Of a stretch of 64,000 nucleotides of DNA, positions 8,396 to 17,563 are shown one piece after another (positions within the stretch are counted from its first letter, which is position 1; every line of letters starts with the position of its first letter). A program made the translations under genes and the position numbers. Below the pieces are notes generated by a model. That model did not search any database. It saw only the letters and a program-made list of their open reading frames with translations, and was not told where the DNA came from. Source of the stretch: an uncultured Blautia sp. (lineage in GTDB: Bacteria > Bacillota > Clostridia > Lachnospirales > Lachnospiraceae); the NCBI RefSeq assembly GCF_937880195.1, contig NZ_CALFLA010000003.1, positions 1 through 64,000 on the forward strand, written 5' to 3'.

Positions 8396-10009
8396 TCAGC
8401 CCTCTGTACGGTCCCATTTGTCGCAAAGAGACTGGATTTCCCGTGAAAAACGTTCCAGATCTTTGTTTGCGCAGCCTTCGTTCTTACGGATAACAGACAT
8501 AAGCCTCTGTCCCATAGCAAGAAGTTTTTCAAAGGCCCTTGCAGCCCTGCTGCTTTTCGGTGAAAGTTTCTTTTCCAGCTTCACTCCCGAAGATTCATAA
8601 ATACATACGTTTTCTTTTAGATCGTAAATCGTTCCACTGAAAGGCGCCACTGCGTCCAAGCCCTTTTCTTCTCTCAGTCTTTCTGCAAACAGGTCTGTTA
8701 CTGTATCTTCTCCATGTGTCACAAAAACTCTCTCAAGCTGGCTGTTAAAAGCTCCGATCCAGTCAAGAAGTCCGTTTACATCCGCATGGCCGCTGATTCC
8801 CGGCATCTGACAGATTTCTGCAGCCACATAAACCTCCTCGCCAAAGAGCTTCACCTCTTTCGCCCCTTCCAGAAGGGCTCTTCCAAGTGTTCCCACAGCC
8901 TGATATCCCACAAAAAGAATTGTGTTGTTTTTGTTCCACAGATTATGTTTCAAATGATGCTTGATTCGTCCTGCATCGCACATGCCGCTGGCTGAAATGA
9001 TGATTTTACATTCATCATCAAAATTAATAGCCTTAGAGTCCTCGCTGGTAACAGAAGTTTTCAGTCCAGGAAAACTGATGGGATTGATCCCTTGCTGGAT
9101 CAGGGCAATGGCTTCCTGATCGAAACAGTCGTAGCGGTGTTCCCCAAATATGGTAGTGGCTTCATTTGCCAGAGGGCTGTCTACATAAACCTTAAAATTC
9201 CCATGTCCGGTAACTCTTCCTTCTGCCTTGATCTGGCGGATAAAGTACAGCATTTCCTGGGTGCGACCTACGGCAAAGGATGGAATAACAAGATTTCCTC
9301 CTCTGTCAAAGGTTCTCTGTATTACCTCGCTTAAAATCCCCACATAATCAGGGCGGTCTCCATGGCTTCGGTCGCCGTAAGTGGATTCCATTACAACATA
9401 ATCCGCCTCATGAAGATAAGTAGGATCCTTGATCAAAGGCTGGTTTGTATTTCCAATATCTCCAGAAAAAACAATTTTTTTCTGTGTGTCTTCTTCTGTG
9501 ATAGTTACTTCAATGCTGGAGGATCCAAGAAGATGGCCTGCGTCTACAAAACGTACGGAAATTCCTTCTGCAGGCGTGATCACCTTTTCGTAGGGACAGG
9601 GTACAAAATTACGCAGCACTCCCATAGCGTCTTCCATGGTATAGGCGGGAACAAACTCTGGTTTTCCCTGACGGCGGCCCTTACGGTTTCGCCATTCTGC
9701 CTCAAACATCTGGATATGGGCGCTGTCACGAAGCATGATATCGCAGAGGTGACAGGTTGCGTCTGTGGCATAGACCGGGCCCTGAAATCCTTTTGCATAA
9801 ATTGCCGGAAGATTACCAGAATGATCCATATGTGCATGAGTTAAAAGCACAAAATCCAGATCTCCGGGATTTACCGGAATCTCCTTGTTTTCGTAGTAGT
9901 CCGGGCCTTGTTCCATACCGCAGTCAACCAGAAATTTTCGTCCGGCGGCTTCCAGATAGTAACAGCTTCCCGTAACCTCATGTGTCGCTCCAATAAATGT
10001 TATCTTCAT
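8396..10009 (-). CDS. MBL-fold hydrolase with beta-CASP and RNA-specificity domains
   Basis: A 537-aa metallo-beta-lactamase fold protein. The zinc motif THAHMDHSGN places ligands at H58, H60, D62 and H63; later parts show the beta-CASP pattern (VIPSFAVGRTQEML, then ASGMCDAGRIKHHL) and a C-terminal SGHADVNGLL typical of the RMMBL domain. The family includes RNA nucleases of the CPSF type found widely in bacteria and archaea; activity here is presumed RNA cleavage, not shown. A C-terminal extension of about 80 residues lies beyond the core. A TATAAT at 10062-10067 (minus strand) is a likely -10. Confidence 0.9.
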   Translation of the reverse strand: MKITFIGATHEVTGSCYYLEAAGRKFLVDCGMEQGPDYYENKEIPVNPGDLDFVLLTHAHMDHSGNLPAIYAKGFQGPVYATDATCHLCDIMLRDSAHIQMFEAEWRNRKGRRQGKPEFVPAYTMEDAMGVLRNFVPCPYEKVITPAEGISVRFVDAGHLLGSSSIEVTITEEDTQKKIVFSGDIGNTNQPLIKDPTYLHEADYVVMESTYGDRSHGDRPDYVGILSEVIQRTFDRGGNLVIPSFAVGRTQEMLYFIRQIKAEGRVTGHGNFKVYVDSPLANEATTIFGEHRYDCFDQEAIALIQQGINPISFPGLKTSVTSEDSKAINFDDECKIIISASGMCDAGRIKHHLKHNLWNKNNTILFVGYQAVGTLGRALLEGAKEVKLFGEEVYVAAEICQMPGISGHADVNGLLDWIGAFNSQLERVFVTHGEDTVTDLFAERLREEKGLDAVAPFSGTIYDLKENVCIYESSGVKLEKKLSPKSSRAARAFEKLLAMGQRLMSVIRKNEGCANKDLERFSREIQSLCDKWDRTEG

Positions 10010-10581
10010 ATGCGAGCCCCCTTTGTCAGATAATATTTCCGTTATGATAGATTTTGTAATTATTATACACGATTCTTTTGTGTTTTAACAGTTATTTTTT
10101 TTGAGGAAAGCGTTTTTATACAACAAAAAAATTCTTACAAAACGTACTGCTTCCCTGTTACAGAAAGAGAGGCAGAACGCACAGCGTCCTGCCTCTTGAG
10201 CTAATTAGGTTCTTTCGACTTTTTAGATTTTTGAAAGGTTGTGGTTTTTCGAGAATTACTGCAATCTTTGGGCAAAATTGGATGGATTCTATTTACTTTC
10301 TTTTTTTATTTTTTTGGTTTGGTTTATGCCCTTAAGACTGCGCTTCCCCTTTACCTGTAGGGCTAAGCTCCTCATAAGAGCAGTGAATACTTTCAGCGCC
10401 GCAGAAAGGTAATGGCCGTTTACATTTCTTTCATAAAAAAACATTCTGCTGATCACTTCCTGTCCCACTGTCCTTTGCGGAAATTATCCCTTTTCTGTTC
10501 TCCATTTGTTGAGAACAGAAAGTGACAGCCTGATCTCTGTGCCTGTGTACACGTATTTGAGATAAAACTGCTGTCGGTTTG
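10010..10581. other. 572-bp stretch without a convincing gene
   Basis: Holds the presumed MBL-gene promoter at its left end, a hairpin at 10168-10196 (AGAGGCAG with CTGCCTCT plus an inner ACGC/GCGT), several poly-T/A runs, and a perfect 11-bp hairpin at 10492-10521 (TTTCTGTTCTC with GAGAACAGAAA). The hairpins lie downstream of the DUF6147-like gene and could end or stabilise its transcript. A 51-codon minus-strand frame lacks a ribosome site and I do not call it. Confidence 0.5.
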
Positions 10582-11073
10582 TTACTTAATCATTACACCC
10601 TGGGTCAGCGTGGATGTAGACTCCTTGGAACCGTCTTGGCAGGCATGATAGCCACGTACACGATAATAGGTTCCGCTGGGAACGATTACCTCAATGGCTT
10701 TATCCAAGCTGGTAGCATTATTTGCTGTAAATCTCCAGGATTTATAAGTGGCATAGCTTCCATCTATTTTTCGTTCCAGATATAAATTCAGATATACGGT
10801 ATCGCATACGTGATGTCCCTGTGTTAAGCCATAAATAGAAACTTTACTACTGGATAATTTTGCGATTTTTGTTGTACCAAAATTCAGATGATTGCCTTTG
10901 AGTATGCTGTAGCTGGTATCCTCTGCATAATCTGCATCAGTTTCCGTTGCTGTTACCTCATCCAAAATGCTGACAGGTTCTGCCATTACCGGAGCCACGC
11001 TCATTACAAAAGCCAGAATACCTGCAGCCACGCCAGTTCCTAGCCTGTGTTTCCATCTGCTGATCTTTATCAC
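10582..11073 (-). CDS. Secreted DUF6147-like protein
   Basis: About 163 aa. I start it at a GTG (11073) because AGAGGAAGGAA lies just upstream and the protein then begins with a basic VIKISRWKHR stretch followed by a signal peptide (GVAAGILAFVMSVAPVMA) with cleavage after PVMA. The upstream in-frame codons overlap the preceding gene. The mature part contains short beta strands, YLNLYLERK, and a YRVRGYHACQDGS ending, which I associate with DUF6147; the assignment is by memory. No catalytic residues are visible. It follows the DUF4367-like gene by about 65 bases and may share its transcript. Confidence 0.65.
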   Translation of the reverse strand: MIKISRWKHRLGTGVAAGILAFVMSVAPVMAEPVSILDEVTATETDADYAEDTSYSILKGNHLNFGTTKIAKLSSSKVSIYGLTQGHHVCDTVYLNLYLERKIDGSYATYKSWRFTANNATSLDKAIEVIVPSGTYYRVRGYHACQDGSKESTSTLTQGVMIK

Positions 11074-11138
11074 TTCCTTCCTCTTCTGTAAACAACCCTT
11101 ACATAAAGTAATACGACAAAGATCAGATGAAATCACGC

Positions 11139-12053
11139 TTAATATGACATATCTTTTAAAATTTTTATTATTTCCTCTTTTTCGATTTTTCCCGACAACC
11201 AATATACTACGTTGTCTTTTTCCCAGGTAGCTGTATAACTTGGTAGAAGGTCTTTTTCTTCCTGTAATTCCTCTACTGTAACAGAAATCCCCTCATAGCT
11301 TGTCACTGTAAAGCTTTCTTTCTTGCCGTCTGCACTTAAAGTTCTGCTTACGCTCTTCTCACTTTGTTTATCTACCACAAAACAAATCACATTCTTATGG
11401 TACTCAAATTCTATTTTTGCAATATCTGTAGTTTCATAAATATTATAGCCCAAAAACTCGAATTTTTGCGGTCTATAATAAAACTCCGGCATTTCCACCT
11501 TTAGCTTTGCCTCTATCTCTTTAATCGCATCCTGCTCTTCATGATTTATATCTTCATTTTCTCCATCATTACCTGATATAATCCTGGTATCATCTCCCAT
11601 CATATACTGCATCTTTTCTACAAAATAATTCCTATTTGCCTCGCTTGTCATGCTTGCGGCAAACACACAGGCGCAGCACAGCAGCGCCACACCTGCCACT
11701 CTTCCCACAGAAATACGCCGTTTCCGTGGAAAAGGAAGCACTCTGGAATCCGGTAACAAATGTTTGGATTTTCCTGCATCCTCTGCTGCCTCTGCATTTC
11801 CTATCTCCTTTTCATCCTCCTGATAGACGCCTTCCGCCTTCAGTCTTTGGATCAACGCGGCATAGGAGCAGGCTTCCTCCTCATCCGTGAGCTCTTCTTC
11901 ATCATCGTCAACATCCTCGTCTTCCCAAAGCGCCCGCTCCATTTCTTCTGCTTTTTTTATATAGTTTTCATCATAAAATACCTGTCTGTTCTTTTTTGTG
12001 CCAGATTTTTGATGATTCTCTTTTTTTCCTTTTTGTTTAAGGTTTTTCTTCAT
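11139..12053 (-). CDS. Membrane protein with C-terminal DUF4367-like domain
   Basis: A 304-aa protein with a basic start, a very acidic region (EDEDVDDDEEELTDEEE, about residues 43-59), one membrane segment (VAGVALLCCACVFAASM, about 121-137) and an extracellular part. The last 120 residues end VYWLSGKIEKEEIIKILKDM, the pattern of DUF4367 domains, which often occur in anti-sigma-like proteins of Lachnospiraceae. No sigma factor is immediately beside it: the gene upstream is murG, facing away. Function unknown; a sensor or anti-sigma role is only a possibility. Confidence 0.65.
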   Translation of the reverse strand: MKKNLKQKGKKENHQKSGTKKNRQVFYDENYIKKAEEMERALWEDEDVDDDEEELTDEEEACSYAALIQRLKAEGVYQEDEKEIGNAEAAEDAGKSKHLLPDSRVLPFPRKRRISVGRVAGVALLCCACVFAASMTSEANRNYFVEKMQYMMGDDTRIISGNDGENEDINHEEQDAIKEIEAKLKVEMPEFYYRPQKFEFLGYNIYETTDIAKIEFEYHKNVICFVVDKQSEKSVSRTLSADGKKESFTVTSYEGISVTVEELQEEKDLLPSYTATWEKDNVVYWLSGKIEKEEIIKILKDMSY

Positions 12054-12134
12054 GGTACTCTCCCAATGCCTGTAATTCAGGCATTTGTGTTTCTATTCTC
12101 TGCTTTTATACCCGGTAACTCTCTTTATCTTTTC

Positions 12135-12163
12135 TTGACAATTAAGCCCTATTGGTTCATATT
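12135..12163 (+). promoter_or_regulatory. Likely murG promoter
   Basis: A perfect TTGACA (12135-12140) is followed after 17 bases by CATATT (12158-12163), a poor -10. The spacing and position, about 40 bases before the murG start, support it. A hairpin AATGCCTG-TAATT-CAGGCATT lies upstream at about 12065-12085. Confidence 0.4.
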
Positions 12164-12200
12164 AATTGTAACAAAAAGATTTTTTCAGGAGGGATCCCCT

Positions 12201-13271
12201 ATGAAACATATTGTACTTACCGGCGGCGGCACTGCCGGACATGTTACTCCCAACATTGCGCTGATTCCCGTTCTCAAAGAAGCCGGATATCAGATTTCCT
12301 ATATCGGTTCCTATAACGGCATCGAAAGGAAACTGATAGAAGAACTCGGCATTCCTTATTATGGAATTTCTTCCGGAAAGTTAAGACGTTATTTTGATGT
12401 CAAAAACTTCACCGACCCATTTCGCGTTATCAAAGGATTCCATGAAGCCAGGAAACTTTTGAAACAGCTTAAACCAGACGTTGTTTTTTCCAAAGGCGGC
12501 TTTGTAACAGTTCCAGTAGTGATCGCAGCTAAGAAATGCAAAGTTCCTGCTATTATCCACGAATCTGACATGACTCCTGGACTTGCCAACAAACTATGTA
12601 TTTCTTCTGCTGCCAAAGTTTGCTGTAATTTCCCGGAAACAGTAAAAAGCCTTCCTGCAGAAAAAGCAGTCCTTACCGGAACACCAATTCGTGAAGAACT
12701 GCTCCATGGCGATCCAGAAGCGGGACGCCGTTTTTGCGGCTTTACCTCCCACCGCCCGGTTCTTATGGTAATCGGAGGCAGCCTGGGCGCCGCTTCAGTC
12801 AATCAGCATATCCGAAGCATTCTTCCAGAGCTTTTAAAAACCTTCCAGGTGGTGCATCTTTGCGGTAAAGATAAAACCGACGAATCTCTGAAAGGTACAG
12901 AAGGCTACGTTCAGTATGAATATATCAAAAAAGAACTTGCAGACCTTTTCGCTCTCTCTGATATTGTAATTTCCAGGGCAGGGGCAAATGCCATCTGCGA
13001 AATCAGCGCGCTTCACAAGCCGAATCTTCTGATTCCACTGTCTGCCAACGCAAGCAGAGGCGACCAGATCCTAAATGCCCGCTCCTTTGAACGTCAGGGC
13101 TTTAGTATGGTTCTCGAGGAAGAAGAGATCACTGACGAAAAGCTCCTTTCTTCTATTCAGAAGCTATATGCAGACCGCCATACTTATGAAGAAGCTATGT
13201 CGGCAGGCAAACAGATGGATTCCATTCATCATATCGTCTCTCTTATCGAAGAATGCGCGGCATCAAAATAA
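12201..13271 (+). CDS. murG: UDP-GlcNAc:undecaprenyl-PP-MurNAc-pentapeptide GlcNAc transferase
   Basis: Adds GlcNAc to lipid I on the inner face of the membrane to make lipid II for peptidoglycan. The 356-aa protein starts MKHIVLTGGGTAGHVTPN, the family's glycine-rich loop, and later has SKGGFVTVPVV, GGSLGAASVN and the C-terminal donor-site SRAGANAICEI followed by PNLLIPL. The ATG follows AGGAGGGATCCCCT; the frame is open for 440 bases upstream but that part overlaps the opposite gene and has no ribosome site. It stands alone, outside a dcw cell-division cluster, as in some other Lachnospiraceae. Confidence 0.95.
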   Translation: MKHIVLTGGGTAGHVTPNIALIPVLKEAGYQISYIGSYNGIERKLIEELGIPYYGISSGKLRRYFDVKNFTDPFRVIKGFHEARKLLKQLKPDVVFSKGGFVTVPVVIAAKKCKVPAIIHESDMTPGLANKLCISSAAKVCCNFPETVKSLPAEKAVLTGTPIREELLHGDPEAGRRFCGFTSHRPVLMVIGGSLGAASVNQHIRSILPELLKTFQVVHLCGKDKTDESLKGTEGYVQYEYIKKELADLFALSDIVISRAGANAICEISALHKPNLLIPLSANASRGDQILNARSFERQGFSMVLEEEEITDEKLLSSIQKLYADRHTYEEAMSAGKQMDSIHHIVSLIEECAASK

Positions 13272-13293
13272 CAGGAACCCTTTTGCTTCCAGA

Positions 13294-13821
13294 TTATTCC
13301 CGAAGCTTATTCAGTTCCTTTCTCATCCATTTTCTCGTCCGGAGGATTCTGTTATTCACATTATTCCTTGTGATCTCATATTCCTCCGCGACGGCTTCTG
13401 GAGGGATCTCAAAATAGGCCACTTTGATCAGAATATCATAATTCATAGGATTCTTTTCCCGCAGACTGATCAGTACGCGGTTTCTGAACTCCACATCTTC
13501 TTTATGTATAATAATCTCCTCAGGATCCAGGTGTTTTCCATAAGGTTCTGCATATTCTAATTCATCAAGGCCGGAACACTCAAATTTGTTTCCTGGTTTC
13601 TTTAAGTAATCCTTTGCCTTATTTACTGTGGCCATAAAAATCAGCGACCGAAGCATCTTCTCACATGAAAGGTCCAGGGTTTCTCTGATCTCATAGAGAC
13701 GAAAGAATACATCCTGACTGATATCTTCGGCCGCCATCCGGTCTTTTACAATCTTTCTAGCATTTCTAACAGAGAATTTATGGTATTTCTGATAAACATC
13801 CTCAAAATCCTCATTTTTCAT
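13294..13821 (-). CDS. Small sigma-70 family RNA polymerase sigma factor
   Basis: A 175-aa protein with the ECF-type layout: region 2 (AAEDISQDVFFRLYEIRE, about residues 30-47) and region 4 helix-turn-helix (EAVAEEYEITRNNVNNRILR, about 142-161), linked by a short acidic segment. Region 4 is less canonical than in most ECF factors. No anti-sigma gene is next to it; its upstream neighbour on the strand is the HIT gene, 21 bases away, and the ribosome site is weak (AAGGATCGAG). It converges on murG with 22 bases between stops. The target regulon is unknown. Confidence 0.8.
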   Translation of the reverse strand: MKNEDFEDVYQKYHKFSVRNARKIVKDRMAAEDISQDVFFRLYEIRETLDLSCEKMLRSLIFMATVNKAKDYLKKPGNKFECSGLDELEYAEPYGKHLDPEEIIIHKEDVEFRNRVLISLREKNPMNYDILIKVAYFEIPPEAVAEEYEITRNNVNNRILRTRKWMRKELNKLRE

Positions 13822-13842
13822 CTTTTGTATAATTCTCGATCC

Positions 13843-14247
13843 TTATTTTATTTTCGCCAGAATTTCATCTCTGTCTTCGTCAGTAAGTTTCCCCGGGGTC
13901 CATGTAAGACCTACCTGATCGCCCTGATATCTGGGAATCAGGTGCATATGAAAATGAAATACTGTCTGTCCGGCAATTTCTCCATTATTCTGAACAATAT
14001 TAAATCCATCGCAGTGTAAAGCCTCTGTAAGCTTTGCCGCCATATGTTTTGCCAGAATCATTGCACGGCCTGCAGTTTCATCTGAAAGTTCATAAATATT
14101 TGCCGCATGAACCTTCGGAAGGATCAGGGCATGGCCTTTGCTGGCAGGACCCAGATCAAGAATCACTCGAAATTCCTCATCCTCATAAAGGGTTGCTGAA
14201 GGAATTTCTCCATTTGCGATTTTGCAGAAAATACAGTTGTTTTCCAT
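13843..14247 (-). CDS. HIT family protein
   Basis: A 134-aa histidine-triad nucleotide hydrolase or transferase of the Hint type. The triad HFHMHLIPR is near residue 100, and the N-terminus NCIFCKIANGEIPS carries the CxxC that often binds zinc in bacterial Hint proteins. The family hydrolyses phosphoramidates such as AMP-lysine; the in vivo substrate is unknown. The start has GGAGGAGATAATT upstream. It is followed closely by the small sigma factor gene, suggesting co-transcription. Confidence 0.93.
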   Translation of the reverse strand: MENNCIFCKIANGEIPSATLYEDEEFRVILDLGPASKGHALILPKVHAANIYELSDETAGRAMILAKHMAAKLTEALHCDGFNIVQNNGEIAGQTVFHFHMHLIPRYQGDQVGLTWTPGKLTDEDRDEILAKIK

Positions 14248-14371
14248 AATTATCTCCTCCTTAAATTATAAATATTTTTTCTCTATTGTCTCGTTTTTTG
14301 TCGATTTTTTTAGTACGATTTTCCTTGCTTCCTGTATATATCAATGCTACACTGCACAAGAGGTGACAATT

Positions 14372-15049
14372 ATGCAAGTAAATTTAACATTAGAACAACA
14401 GAAAAAAGAATTTCAAATGACACTATCCAAATTTTCTCATGAAATCCGCAATCCCATAGCTCTGATCCAAAGTGAACTTCAGATGCTGGCTGCTTCTCAT
14501 CCTGAATTGTCTGAGGATGACGACTGGTACAGTATCATGGAAAATCTGGAGCATATCCGTGATCTGCTTGACGACATGTCCAGATATAATAATGCGGAAC
14601 GCCTTTCTCCAGTACAGACAGATATTGCAGCCCTGCTCAGAAGCATTGTCTGCTCTTTCAGACCTGCCCTGGATTATCTTAGTATTTCCCTGAAAACAGA
14701 TATTCCCGAAAGCCTTCCTCTTCTTTCTCTGGATCAAACCAAAATCCGTCAGGCTCTTTTGAATCTTCTGAGAAATGCACAGGAAGCCGTACAACCTTCT
14801 CAAGGAGTCATTTCTGTTTCCGCCAGCCAAATCCCGGAAGGAGTATGTATCTCCATCTGCGATAACGGATGCGGAATCACTGATGAACAGCTAAAGGAAA
14901 TCTTTCATCCCTTTATAACCTATAAGCCTTCGGGTACAGGTCTTGGACTTCCTGTGACAAAACAGATCATTGAAGCCCACAAAGGCAGGCTGGAAGTACA
15001 CAGTACTTCAGGACTGGGAACAGAATTTCAGGTTTTTCTCCGCGGATGA
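14372..15049 (+). CDS. Orphan soluble sensor histidine kinase
   Basis: A 225-aa kinase core without membrane segments or a recognisable sensor domain. The phospho-acceptor H-box is SHEIRNPIALIQSEL (His23); the ATP-binding domain shows an N-box LLNLLRNAQEAV, G1 DNGCGIT and G2 GTGLGLPVTKQI. I start it at ATG 14372 behind AGAGGTGACAATT; the upstream in-frame extension has no ribosome site and overlaps the divergent HIT promoter region. No response regulator is nearby. The sequence resembles the KinA/NtrB-type kinase cores of Firmicutes. The stop overlaps the end of the opposing rhomboid gene by 22 bases. Confidence 0.85.
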   Translation: MQVNLTLEQQKKEFQMTLSKFSHEIRNPIALIQSELQMLAASHPELSEDDDWYSIMENLEHIRDLLDDMSRYNNAERLSPVQTDIAALLRSIVCSFRPALDYLSISLKTDIPESLPLLSLDQTKIRQALLNLLRNAQEAVQPSQGVISVSASQIPEGVCISICDNGCGITDEQLKEIFHPFITYKPSGTGLGLPVTKQIIEAHKGRLEVHSTSGLGTEFQVFLRG

Positions 15050-15618
15050 TAAACGATAACTGCAAGTATAAACCCTGCCAGAAATCCTCCCAGATGAGCG
15101 GCGTTGTCTACGCCGCTGCTGGTAAATCCAAAATAAAGGGAAAATACTGCCAGAACCAGGATCTGCCTCATTGACAGGTCCTCAAGCCTTCCCTTATTGC
15201 AGAGAACCACAAGTATCATTCCTCCCATTACTGCAAACACTGCTCCTGAAGCGCCTGCAGATACTGCCGCCTCTCCCTGTTTCAGATCATACAATAGAGA
15301 AACAACATTTCCGGCAATCCCTCCCAGAAAATATATCACAGCAAACCGAAGGCTTCCGATCACTCTTTCCAGACGGCTTCCCAGAACGAAAAGCACCAGC
15401 ATATTGTTTATCAGATGTTCTATTCCGAAATGCAGAAACATACTGGTAAAGATCCGGTAGGTTTCCCCCTCTTCCACTATACAGGGAGTATAAGCGGCGC
15501 CCCAGTCCAGCATATGAACCGTGTCCTGAGAAAATCCGGTAAACTCCACAGCAAGAAAAACAAGGGCGTTCAAAACCACCAGAATAATCGTTGCAGGTTC
15601 TTTGCGAAATTCTTCCAA
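15028..15618 (-). CDS. Rhomboid family intramembrane serine protease
   Basis: A 196-aa six-helix membrane protein that cuts single-span membrane proteins within the bilayer. Catalytic Ser124 is in GASGAVFAVMGG and His175 in NAAHLGGFLAGF; the conserved HFGIEHLINNMLVLFVLG loop and helix 2 are present. The ATG follows AGAGGTGAGACTTTTT. It lies about 100 bases downstream of the tad operon's last gene on the same strand, with no obvious terminator between, so read-through is possible. Substrates unknown; pilin-like proteins of the tad operon are plausible but unproven. Confidence 0.93.
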   Translation of the reverse strand: MEEFRKEPATIILVVLNALVFLAVEFTGFSQDTVHMLDWGAAYTPCIVEEGETYRIFTSMFLHFGIEHLINNMLVLFVLGSRLERVIGSLRFAVIYFLGGIAGNVVSLLYDLKQGEAAVSAGASGAVFAVMGGMILVVLCNKGRLEDLSMRQILVLAVFSLYFGFTSSGVDNAAHLGGFLAGFILAVIVYHPRRKT

Positions 15619-15716
15619 AAAGTCTCACCTCTAAATGTTTTTATTTATTTTATCAAATAATTCCCATGATGACAAGACAGGCAGCCACCCCATATTGTTC
15701 TAAACCATATCTGTTT

Positions 15717-17135
15717 TTATTTCACAAAAACATATCTTGCCTGTGCAAAATCCACCTGATCCTCATCCTGAAGAAGATATTCCTCCCCTCCTTTCAGCAT
15801 TGTGCCGTTTACTGCTGTTCCATTTCTGGAATTTAGATCCGCCAGATAATATTCTCCGTCTCTTTGGCGTACTCTTGCATGAATCCGGCTCACAGTAGGA
15901 ACCGGGATCACAGCGTCTGAAGCGTTTGCCAGTTTCCCAATAACTGTCAGATCCTTTTCCAGAAAAATCGTTGCCAGTTCCCCGGGTTCCCTGCTTACAA
16001 AGGCTGACGGACCTGATTTCCTGCCTTCAAAAAGAAGCACGGTCTCACCGTACAACTCCTCTCCTGGTTCCTTTTCCAAAGCAGTTCCCTGGCTTCCTGT
16101 TGTTTCATTCTGCTTCTCTTTTTTCTGTTCCTCTTCTTCCGTCTCAGGTTCTTCCTCCCATTCCATTTCTATAGGTTCTTGGTATTCTTCTTTCCTGTCC
16201 TGTTTTTTCTTTATTACGGTTCTCCAGGAGGCTGTTTCTTCTTTTTTTCTCTTTGCCCTTTCTATGATCCAGGATATAAACGCGCCTCCTGCCAGAATCC
16301 CGATCCCCGCTGCCAGCGCCGCCTCTACCGGGATCCATGGGATAAAGCCCAGGAAGGATGCTGCCATAATCCCCAAAACTGCCATAACTCCCAGGACGTA
16401 AAAAAGCTGTCTCCCAGTCAAAACCTTCCTTTTCTTTTTGGGCTGATATGGTGTTTCTGTTTCTTCTTTTTGATTTCTCCTACTGTCCTGTGGATTTAGA
16501 CTATCCAGATCTACGATTTCATCCTGTTTATCTTTAAAAGACCGTCTATCCATCTCTTCTTTGTCTGATGTCAAAGCCTCTACCTTATTTTGTTCATTAT
16601 GATAAACAGCTTCTTTCAATATTTCCAGCTGAAAACCCGGCTCCAGCGTCTTTCTGTAAATCCCATATCCCAGAGCAACAGCCTGATGATCCTGATGATC
16701 CAGTTTTGGCAGTATATATTCCGTCAGCTCCCGGAACTGCTCCTGTATTTCTCTGTGAAATCCGGGCAGACAGCAGAAATATACCTTTCCTGCGCTTATA
16801 TCCATATAAATGTATTCCGGCTGAAGCACCAGCTGATCCGGGTTCATTAAAAACTCTGTCAGATCTTCCATCATATGAATAAAGCTCTCAAAAATCCTTC
16901 TGAGATCCTCTGCCTGGAACTTTTTCTCCTCAAACAGCATAGATACCGACTGCCGGGAGGTAATATCATAGCAGAAGTATTCTTGTCCATCCAGGCTCTC
17001 CAAATGGCACTTCAAAACAGAAGGAATCAGATTTCCCAACAGCATCCGAACCTGATAAGCCGATGTGTCTACTTTTTCTTCCCCCTGGAGGATCAGATAA
17101 TTATGACTGACATCTCTCCTAAATTCTGTCCGCAT
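15717..17135 (-). CDS. DUF6382 and FHA domain protein of the tad locus
   Basis: A 472-aa protein. An N-terminal DUF6382-type domain (about 1-180) is followed by a charged linker, two membrane helices (about 244-263 and 270-290), a second charged linker, and a C-terminal FHA domain (about 395-472) with VSRIHARV and the SRNGTAVNG loop that binds phosphothreonine. The start is the ATG at 17135, sharing one base with the TGA of the upstream pilin-like gene (TGATG) behind GGGGGAA. Such FHA proteins are commonly the last gene of clostridial tad operons. It may couple assembly to Ser/Thr kinase signalling; no kinase is in the window. Confidence 0.85.
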   Translation of the reverse strand: MRTEFRRDVSHNYLILQGEEKVDTSAYQVRMLLGNLIPSVLKCHLESLDGQEYFCYDITSRQSVSMLFEEKKFQAEDLRRIFESFIHMMEDLTEFLMNPDQLVLQPEYIYMDISAGKVYFCCLPGFHREIQEQFRELTEYILPKLDHQDHQAVALGYGIYRKTLEPGFQLEILKEAVYHNEQNKVEALTSDKEEMDRRSFKDKQDEIVDLDSLNPQDSRRNQKEETETPYQPKKKRKVLTGRQLFYVLGVMAVLGIMAASFLGFIPWIPVEAALAAGIGILAGGAFISWIIERAKRKKEETASWRTVIKKKQDRKEEYQEPIEMEWEEEPETEEEEQKKEKQNETTGSQGTALEKEPGEELYGETVLLFEGRKSGPSAFVSREPGELATIFLEKDLTVIGKLANASDAVIPVPTVSRIHARVRQRDGEYYLADLNSRNGTAVNGTMLKGGEEYLLQDEDQVDFAQARYVFVK

Positions 17136-17563
17136 CACGATTCCCCCATTTCTGCCAGCGCATCCTCCGCCGCCTTTATTTTCCATACCCAGGCTGCCGG
17201 ATCGATTATTTTAGAAGATTCTTGTACCTGCAGCTTCCAGGTTCCTCCAATCCCGGTTCTGGCATCTGCCATATACGCAACCGTCACCTTTTTGCCAGCC
17301 CTTATCTGCTGCCTTAGATTCTCCATACAAAAAAATCCACTGCTTCCAAGCTCTCTGCTTCTGTTCTCTGCTGCCAGAACAGGCTCTCCATCCTCTCTGT
17401 TTCCTTCCATGCTTCCTGTAAGCGCAGCTTCACAGGCTGCTGCTGTCAGCCAGGAACGATTATGTACAAAAAAACACAGGCATAAAAGTCCTGTAACTGC
17501 AAACAGAACCAAAGACATTACACATGCCGCCTCTATAGTAAAACTTGCTTTCTTTATTTTCAC
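17135..17563 (-). CDS. TadE-like pseudopilin
   Basis: A 142-aa protein starting MKIKKASFTIEAACVMSLVL, a class III prepilin-like N-terminus: a short basic leader, then a hydrophobic helix with the conserved Glu (IEAA). The remainder is a small extracellular domain with three cysteines. TadE/F proteins are minor pilins processed by the same peptidase as the main pilin. Its ATG overlaps the stop of the upstream prepilin peptidase by four bases, and its stop overlaps the FHA gene start. Confidence 0.85.
   Translation of the reverse strand: MKIKKASFTIEAACVMSLVLFAVTGLLCLCFFVHNRSWLTAAACEAALTGSMEGNREDGEPVLAAENRSRELGSSGFFCMENLRQQIRAGKKVTVAYMADARTGIGGTWKLQVQESSKIIDPAAWVWKIKAAEDALAEMGES

Noticed and set aside
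10290..10460. A 51-codon minus-strand frame in the 10.0-10.6 kb gap
   Set aside because: No ribosome site, unusual composition, and a lysine-rich end produced by A runs; nothing indicates coding.
11760..12200. Open frame extending murG upstream by about 147 codons
   Set aside because: It overlaps the opposite DUF4367-like gene and the divergent promoter region, and the ATG at 12201 has a perfect ribosome site and the family N-terminus.
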